From NCBI GenBank assembly GCA_903877945.1, contig CAIRFY010000489.1, positions 1 through 17,609 of the forward strand: DNA of 17,609 nucleotides, given 5' to 3'. The notes beneath the pieces were generated by a model. The model saw only the letters and a program-made list of their open reading frames with translations, was not told where the DNA came from and searched no databases. Both the position numbers and the translations under genes were made by a program. The stretch's first letter is position 1; each line of letters opens with the position of its first letter. Source of the DNA: an uncultured Oscillochloris sp. GTDB taxonomy: Bacteria > Chloroflexota > Chloroflexia > Chloroflexales > Chloroflexaceae. Shown here in pieces: positions 13,553-17,609 of this stretch.

Positions 13553-14824
13553 CTAGCGAGTTACACAGGCGTCGGCCTCTTGTTGCATGGCGGTAGCGGT
13601 TTCGGCCTGGTTGAGGGTGCCCTTCAGCAGGTTGGGTAGCCAGACCTTCATGCCAAAGAGGGCGCAGCGAGCGACCTTGGTGGGCGGTAGGCCGGGGGCA
13701 CCACTGGCCAGGGCGGCGGCAGCGGCCAGGGCCGGGTTGGCCCGCACGGCGGAGTCGCCCAGGGCGTGCTGGCTTGCAGGTAGGCGACCCAACTCGCGGG
13801 CCAGCCGCAACTGGGCCTCGGGCGCGGCGAGGAAGGCCGCAAACGCGGCGGCTCGGCCCAGATCGGCCCCGCCCAGATCGCGCGGGAACAACAGGAAGTT
13901 CCCCCCGATCAGCGACACCGCCCGGCGCCCGGTCGCCGGGATCACCGGCAGTGGCGCAACGCCCAGGTCGAGGGTTTCGGTGAGAGTGCGGTACTCGGGC
14001 AGCGCCCAGTCGCCATCGACGGCGAAGGCCACCTCGCCGGTGCCAAACCAGCGCTGGCCGCCCCGGTAGCTCTGCACTACTGCGGGCGAGGCGACGGCGA
14101 GTTCGCGTAGCAGACCGAGGGCGCTGCGCATCTCGGGCGTATCGAGGGTCACGCCACCATCGGGGCCACCGGTGGGCGCGCCGCCGAAGCCATACAGCCA
14201 GGGCAGCAGCCAGCGCGGCTCGTCCCAGGCCATCACCAGGCCCGCGCCGCCCGCCCGCGAGCGCGTGATCAGTTCGTCGCTGGTGGTCGGCGGAGTGGCA
14301 GCGATGGTGCGGTTATAGAGCAACAGCAGTTCACCCTGGGCTGTCAACGGCACCCCCCACAGCGTGCCGTTCGCCGTGGCATCAGTCAGCAGCCCCGGTA
14401 GCGGGTCGCCCACCGCCGGGACTGGCTGGAGCTGTCCATCGGCCAGCAGCCCGGCCAACGCCTCCTGGTCAGCCCAGATCATAGTGGGCGGCGGGTCGCC
14501 GGTAAGCCCAACGCCGCCGACACTCATACGCAGGGTATCGGGAACCTTAGCGACCAGATCGATAGCCACGCCGCTGGACGCCGTGTAGTCAGCCACAAGG
14601 GCGCGTATCGTTGCCAGGGCCGCATCAGACTCGGCCACCCACAGGCGCAGGGGTCGGGTCGCCGGTGTTGGCGAAGACGCCGGGCGCGCCGTCGGGCTTG
14701 GCTCCACCGTGGGCATAGCCGTAGATACCTCGGCAACCGGGGTGGGCGGGGCGGGCGGGGCGGCACATGCCACAGCCAGGGCGAGGCAGAGGAGGAACCC
14801 GCTGAGCTTCAGTGTCGTCTTCAT
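13553..14824 (-). CDS. Extracellular solute-binding lipoprotein (ABC sugar-type)
   Basis: This 423-residue lipoprotein has a signal sequence ending LALAVAC, with C20 as the probable lipidated residue. A Pro/Thr/Ser-rich tether (about 21-58) and a periplasmic-binding-protein fold of family 1 follow. Recognisable pieces are LRLWVAESD at the start of the mature fold, PPTMIWADQEALAGLL, GTLWGVPLTAQGELLLLYNR, GEVAFAVDGDWALPEY and AAFAAFLAAPEAQ. These match extracellular binding proteins for sugars or oligosaccharides, which hand their ligand to an ABC permease at the membrane. No permease or ATPase gene is in the window, so the partner is elsewhere or beyond reach. A TATAAT box only seven bases before ATG indicates a leaderless mRNA. 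Confidence 0.9.
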   Translation of the reverse strand: MKTTLKLSGFLLCLALAVACAAPPAPPTPVAEVSTAMPTVEPSPTARPASSPTPATRPLRLWVAESDAALATIRALVADYTASSGVAIDLVAKVPDTLRMSVGGVGLTGDPPPTMIWADQEALAGLLADGQLQPVPAVGDPLPGLLTDATANGTLWGVPLTAQGELLLLYNRTIAATPPTTSDELITRSRAGGAGLVMAWDEPRWLLPWLYGFGGAPTGGPDGGVTLDTPEMRSALGLLRELAVASPAVVQSYRGGQRWFGTGEVAFAVDGDWALPEYRTLTETLDLGVAPLPVIPATGRRAVSLIGGNFLLFPRDLGGADLGRAAAFAAFLAAPEAQLRLARELGRLPASQHALGDSAVRANPALAAAAALASGAPGLPPTKVARCALFGMKVWLPNLLKGTLNQAETATAMQQEADACVTR

Positions 14825-14831
14825 CGACGCG

Positions 14832-14861
14832 ATTATAGCAGGATCGTGGCGGAGATGTGTA
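14832..14861 (-). promoter_or_regulatory. Promoter of the solute-binding protein gene, leaderless
   Basis: On the minus strand a perfect TATAAT (14832-14837) is preceded at 18 bases by TACACA (14856-14861, 4 of 6). The box ends seven bases before the ATG at 14824, so the transcript would start at the start codon; no Shine-Dalgarno sequence is seen. Confidence 0.6.
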
Positions 14862-14864
14862 TTA

Positions 14865-14873
14865 TGCTATACT
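14865..14873 (+). promoter_or_regulatory. Extended -10 promoter candidate of the HD-GYP operon
   Basis: TGCTATACT is a good extended -10 box. The expected -35 position (about 14845-14851) has no match and falls inside the spacer of the divergent promoter at 14832-14861, so the two promoters overlap. The leader to the GTG start would be about 95 bases and contains CGCTTG/CAAGCG arms. Confidence 0.4.
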
Positions 14874-14974
14874 TGCAAATCAACGCCGCATGTCATATGC
14901 GCTTGCGGGTTGCGCCAAGCGTCCCGCGATCAGTGTGACGCGCCCGGGAACACCTTGCAAGAAAGATTCCCATA

Positions 14975-15973
14975 GTGTCAGCTAAAATACTGGTTGTCGA
15001 TGATGACCCAGCCATTCGCGATATTCTTGTTCGTATCCTTGATCGCGAGGGCTATTCGCCGATCACTGCTTCAAATGGACTTGAGGCACTTGAGATGATT
15101 CCGCATGTATTGCCTGATCTTATCCTTCTTGATGTAACCATGCCGATTTTGGACGGATTTGCGCTCTGTAAGCGGTTGAAGGATAACGAACAGACGGCGC
15201 TGATCCCGGTGACGATGCTGACCGGGCTCGATGATCGTGAACACCGTCGGCGCGGTATTGAGGTGGGCGCAGACGACTTCTTGACCAAACCAATCGAGCT
15301 GAGCTTGCTGCGAGCTCGGCTGCGCTCTCAGTTGCGGATCAAACGCCTGACGGATCAGCTTGACCGCACCGAGAGCGTGATCTTTATGCTGGCGCTGGCG
15401 GTGGAGGCAAAAGACGCCTACACGGAGGGTCATCTGCGCCGACTTTCGAGCTACAGCGAGCAACTGGCGATTGAGGTAAAAATTGACCCCATGCAGGTGA
15501 AGGCGATTCGTCTGGGTGGACTACTCCACGACATCGGTAAGATCTCAATCGATGACGCCATCCTGGGGAAACCGGCGAAGCTTACCGAGGAGGAGTATGC
15601 CCACATTAAGCGCCATCCTGAGGAGGGCGCACGAATTGTGGCACCAATGCGATTCGCTAACGAGGTGGGGCCGATCATTATGCACCACCACGAGCGTTGG
15701 GATGGTAAGGGCTACCCCCACGGATTGGCGGGCGAGGCGATCCCCATTGGTGCCCGGATTGTGGCGATTGTGGATGCCTACGATGCGATGATGACTGACC
15801 GTCCGTACCGCAAATCCCTGGGCCTTACGGAGACGATGCGCCGCTTGAGGGAGGGCCGCTGCTGCGAGTGGGATCCGACTCTGCTTGACATGTTTATTGC
15901 GATGATCGAAGAGGATCGGCTGGTGGAACCCCGCCCTGAAGATGGCCCGCGAGCTACGGCGCTGACTTTCTGA
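14975..15973 (+). CDS. Response regulator with HD-GYP phosphodiesterase output (REC-HD-GYP)
   Basis: The product has 332 residues. The receiver domain (about 4-120) is intact: acidic pocket D9-D11, phospho-acceptor D53 (ILLDVTMP), T83 and K105 (TKP). The HD-GYP domain (about 135-325) has all hallmarks: EGH (H153), the HD pair H185/D186 (LLHDIGK), HHE-RWDGKGYPHGL (GYP at 246-248), ARIVAIVDAYDAM and RPYR. Family members hydrolyse cyclic di-GMP using a bi- or trinuclear metal centre, so phosphorylation probably tunes c-di-GMP levels. No histidine kinase is in the window. The start is GTG at 14975, where the receiver homology begins. The TGA overlaps the next ATG by one base, so the methyltransferase is translationally coupled. 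Confidence 0.95.
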   Translation: MSAKILVVDDDPAIRDILVRILDREGYSPITASNGLEALEMIPHVLPDLILLDVTMPILDGFALCKRLKDNEQTALIPVTMLTGLDDREHRRRGIEVGADDFLTKPIELSLLRARLRSQLRIKRLTDQLDRTESVIFMLALAVEAKDAYTEGHLRRLSSYSEQLAIEVKIDPMQVKAIRLGGLLHDIGKISIDDAILGKPAKLTEEEYAHIKRHPEEGARIVAPMRFANEVGPIIMHHHERWDGKGYPHGLAGEAIPIGARIVAIVDAYDAMMTDRPYRKSLGLTETMRRLREGRCCEWDPTLLDMFIAMIEEDRLVEPRPEDGPRATALTF

Positions 15974-16857
15974 TGTACCCTGAGTCGCTGGAATTTCTTA
16001 CGTGCCCGCGCCACCCCGAGGCGCGGCTGGCCCTTGATGCGGAGGCGCGCTACGCCGCCGATGGTGCCATCCTGCGGGGGCGGGTGCGCTGCACCGCCTG
16101 TGGGTCACGCTACCCTATCCACGATGGTATCCTCGATTTGCTTGGCCCTCTGGCTCTGCCTAACAGTCTGACGCAGATGACGAACGCTTTGTCGCTTACG
16201 GCATGGGGCTACGAGCGGCTCTGGCGCGGGCGGGCGCTGACTCTGCTGGCGGGCGAGTCCTTGGGCTATGCCCGTGAATTGCCGCTGATCACGGGTCTGG
16301 CTGCGCCGGATCGCGGCGGTCTGTTTATTGATGTGGCCTGCTCAAGCGGACTCTGGGCGCGGGCGATTGAGCGGGCGCGGCGCGGTGTGGTGGGGCACGC
16401 GCTTGGGATTGACCACTCGCTGCCCATGCTGCGGCAGGCCCGTCGCTTCGCTCTTGCCAGCGGGCTGCGGATCAGCTATGTACGGGCGAAGGCCCAGGCG
16501 CTGCCCGTGCGCTCCGGTAGCGCGGCGGGTCTGACGATGGGTGGCTCGCTGAACGAGATTGGTGACGCCAACACGGCCCTGACCGAGCTACGTCGGGCGC
16601 TCGCACCTGGCGGTCGCTGTGTGATGATGGGCCTGGTGCAAGCCACAACTACGCCGGGCCGGACGCTCCAGAACGTCCTCCGCGTTGGGGGCGTCGCGTT
16701 CTGGCCGTTGTCTGAACTGAACCGCCGTCTTGCAGTTGCCGAGCTGCGACTGCGCGCCCAGTGGCAGTATGGAGTGGTGGTGTTTAGCCTGCTGATCGAG
16801 TCCAGCACCGCCGCCGGGCGGACGGACGAACACGTACCCAGATGTGACCATGAATGA
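15973..16857 (+). CDS. SAM-dependent methyltransferase with Trm112-like zinc ribbon
   Basis: This product has 294 residues. The N-terminus (about 5-60) is a Trm112-like zinc-binding module with C11/H14 and C40/C43, ending in the typical YPIHDGILDLL. A class-I Rossmann methyltransferase follows. Its motif I is FIDVACSSGLW (about 118-128), an acidic residue at D147 closes the next strand, RAKAQALPV is the motif near the adenine, and LAPGG (about 210-214) ends the core. Substrates of this subfamily are often small molecules or quinone/lipid precursors, but nothing here identifies one. The ATG overlaps the stop of the HD-GYP gene (TGATG), and the 3' end overlaps the next start. Confidence 0.9.
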   Translation: MYPESLEFLTCPRHPEARLALDAEARYAADGAILRGRVRCTACGSRYPIHDGILDLLGPLALPNSLTQMTNALSLTAWGYERLWRGRALTLLAGESLGYARELPLITGLAAPDRGGLFIDVACSSGLWARAIERARRGVVGHALGIDHSLPMLRQARRFALASGLRISYVRAKAQALPVRSGSAAGLTMGGSLNEIGDANTALTELRRALAPGGRCVMMGLVQATTTPGRTLQNVLRVGGVAFWPLSELNRRLAVAELRLRAQWQYGVVVFSLLIESSTAAGRTDEHVPRCDHE

Positions 16858-17503
16858 CGATGAGGCAATCCATATCTCGCTCTCGGTGGCCAGCCATATG
16901 CTCGGCGTGCATAGCACCACCCTGCGGCGTTGGGCAGACTCGGGCGCAGTACCGGTCTACATTACCCCCGGCGGGCACCGGCGCTTCGCCCGTGCCGACA
17001 TCGAGGCGCTGGCCGCACGACGACCCATAGGCACGTCGGCCAGCGACAGCACGTGGGCCAGCAAGGCGCTGGCAGTCACCCGTGGCGAACTGGCAGAGTC
17101 TCGCGGCCGACCGGGCTGGCTGAGCCACCTGGCCGAAGATGACCGAGTGGCCTGGCGGCGGATCGGTCAGCAACTGATGGGCGTGGTGCTGCGCTCTATC
17201 AACAGCCCGCAGGACGACGAGGATCTGCTGGCCGAGGCGCGGGTGATCGGCACCGACTACGCCCATCAGGCCCGCCAGGCTAACATCCCCCTCACATCGG
17301 CCCTGGAGGCCGCGCTGTTCTTCCGTGACTCGCTGGTAGATGCCGTGATGGATCGGCCCGAGGAGTCTCACCTGCGCCCCAAAGATAGCGCTCGCCTGCT
17401 CCGACGGATCAGCCGGGTGGCGAATGAGGTTCATCTGGCGGTGGCGGCGAGTTACCAGGAAGATCGCATGGACGATGATCGCCCTCATGTCTCACGCACA
17501 TAG
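16850..17503 (+). CDS. MerR-type DNA-binding regulator with RsbRD-like C-terminal domain
   Basis: The product has 217 residues from ATG 16850; a GTG at 16844 would add two. Either start overlaps the methyltransferase 3' end. The N-terminus is a MerR/excisionase-type winged helix: SVASHMLGVHSTTLRRWAD, then PGGHRRFARADIEAL. This is close to the BldC-like single-domain kind. The remaining 140 residues are helical (WLSHLAEDDRVAWRRIGQQL onwards). I read them as possibly the N-terminal domain of RsbT co-antagonist (RsbRD) proteins, which act in stress-signalling partner switches; this second call is uncertain. Tight coupling to a c-di-GMP phosphodiesterase response regulator suggests that the three proteins act in one signalling pathway. 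Confidence 0.83.
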   Translation: MNDDEAIHISLSVASHMLGVHSTTLRRWADSGAVPVYITPGGHRRFARADIEALAARRPIGTSASDSTWASKALAVTRGELAESRGRPGWLSHLAEDDRVAWRRIGQQLMGVVLRSINSPQDDEDLLAEARVIGTDYAHQARQANIPLTSALEAALFFRDSLVDAVMDRPEESHLRPKDSARLLRRISRVANEVHLAVAASYQEDRMDDDRPHVSRT

Positions 17504-17507
17504 TTGC

Positions 17508-17609
17508 GGAGGCGAGGAGGCGAGGAGGCGAGGAGGCGAGGAGGCGAGGAGGCGAGGAGGCGAGGAGGCGAGGAGGCGAGGAGGCGAGGAGGCGAGGAGG
17601 CGAGGAGGC
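17508..17609. repeat. Perfect octamer tandem repeat CGAGGAGG, about 12.75 copies to the window end
   Basis: From five bases after the MerR-type gene the sequence is an uninterrupted CGAGGAGG array: a partial unit at 17508-17512, then full units from 17513 to the edge. No base deviates. The strand is purine-rich except for one C per unit. The array continues outside the window, so its true length is unknown; assembly through it may be unreliable. Confidence 0.9.

Noticed and set aside
14900..14974. c-di-GMP riboswitch in the leader of the HD-GYP operon
   Set aside because: Only a 6-bp stem (CGCTTG/CAAGCG) is visible and none of the conserved GEMM bases or tetraloop pairs are recognisable.
16784..17488. 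234-residue open frame on the - strand opposite the MerR-type gene
   Set aside because: The + strand frame has a clear helix-turn-helix and operon overlap; the antisense frame has neither domain nor start signal.
17508..17609. CRISPR array
   Set aside because: The unit is 8 bp with no spacers; it is a simple tandem repeat and no cas gene is near.

Overview
The window is GC-rich, gene-dense bacterial chromosome with both strands used in short operons. My best guess is a Chloroflexota (Chloroflexia, Roseiflexus/Chloroflexus/Oscillochloris-like). The basis is overall gene style, Ala/Pro/Arg-rich proteins, a GT4 glycosyltransferase of a kind common there, and many palindromic repeats with a CCCTCACCCCC core. 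This is inference; no rRNA or other decisive marker is present, and I saw no tRNA, rRNA, CRISPR array, transposase or phage gene.

Layout. Positions 1-180 hold hairpins and the right end of a palindromic repeat. 181-2607 (-) is a secreted M23 peptidase/LamG protein. 2636-3097 is a repeat-filled gap with two inverted-repeat elements and a TATAAT box. 3098-6372 (+) is hisD, a YggT-family membrane protein, and a membrane-anchored spermidine-synthase-like protein, closed by an 18-bp-stem bidirectional terminator. 6495-6872 (-) is an orphan Phd/YefM-type antitoxin-like protein. A large nested palindrome at 7041-7166 leads into a GT4 glycosyltransferase (-, to 8589). 8631-8839 is a third repeat element. 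8903-9529 (+) is an unrecognised gene with a good promoter. 9562-11571 (-) is a two-gene membrane operon that looks like degenerate complex-I/hydrogenase membrane subunits. 11679-12674 (-) is a ParA-like ATPase with a C-terminal zinc ribbon. 12865-13467 (-) is a membrane protein with two zinc ribbons. 13553-14824 (-) is a solute-binding lipoprotein. 14975-17503 (+) is a tightly packed operon: REC-HD-GYP response regulator, Trm112-like/SAM methyltransferase, and MerR-type regulator. The window ends inside a perfect 8-bp tandem repeat.

The clearest biology is in the repeats. A 116-bp element with 18-bp perfect terminal inverted repeats (12759-12874) is flanked by an exact 10-bp direct repeat. 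Removing the element and one repeat restores a TAG stop directly after the duplicated site. It is therefore a recent insertion that removed a neighbour's stop codon and supplied a new one three codons later. A 116-bp copy at 2695-2810 shares its first 84 bases exactly. A second family with different termini but the same hairpin core lies between a TATAAT box and hisD. Three genes end inside palindromes, and three heptamer arrays sit at gene edges or in a gene tail. The ParA-zinc-ribbon gene with its zinc-ribbon membrane neighbour, and the HD-GYP/methyltransferase/MerR operon, are the best candidates for poorly described protein systems.
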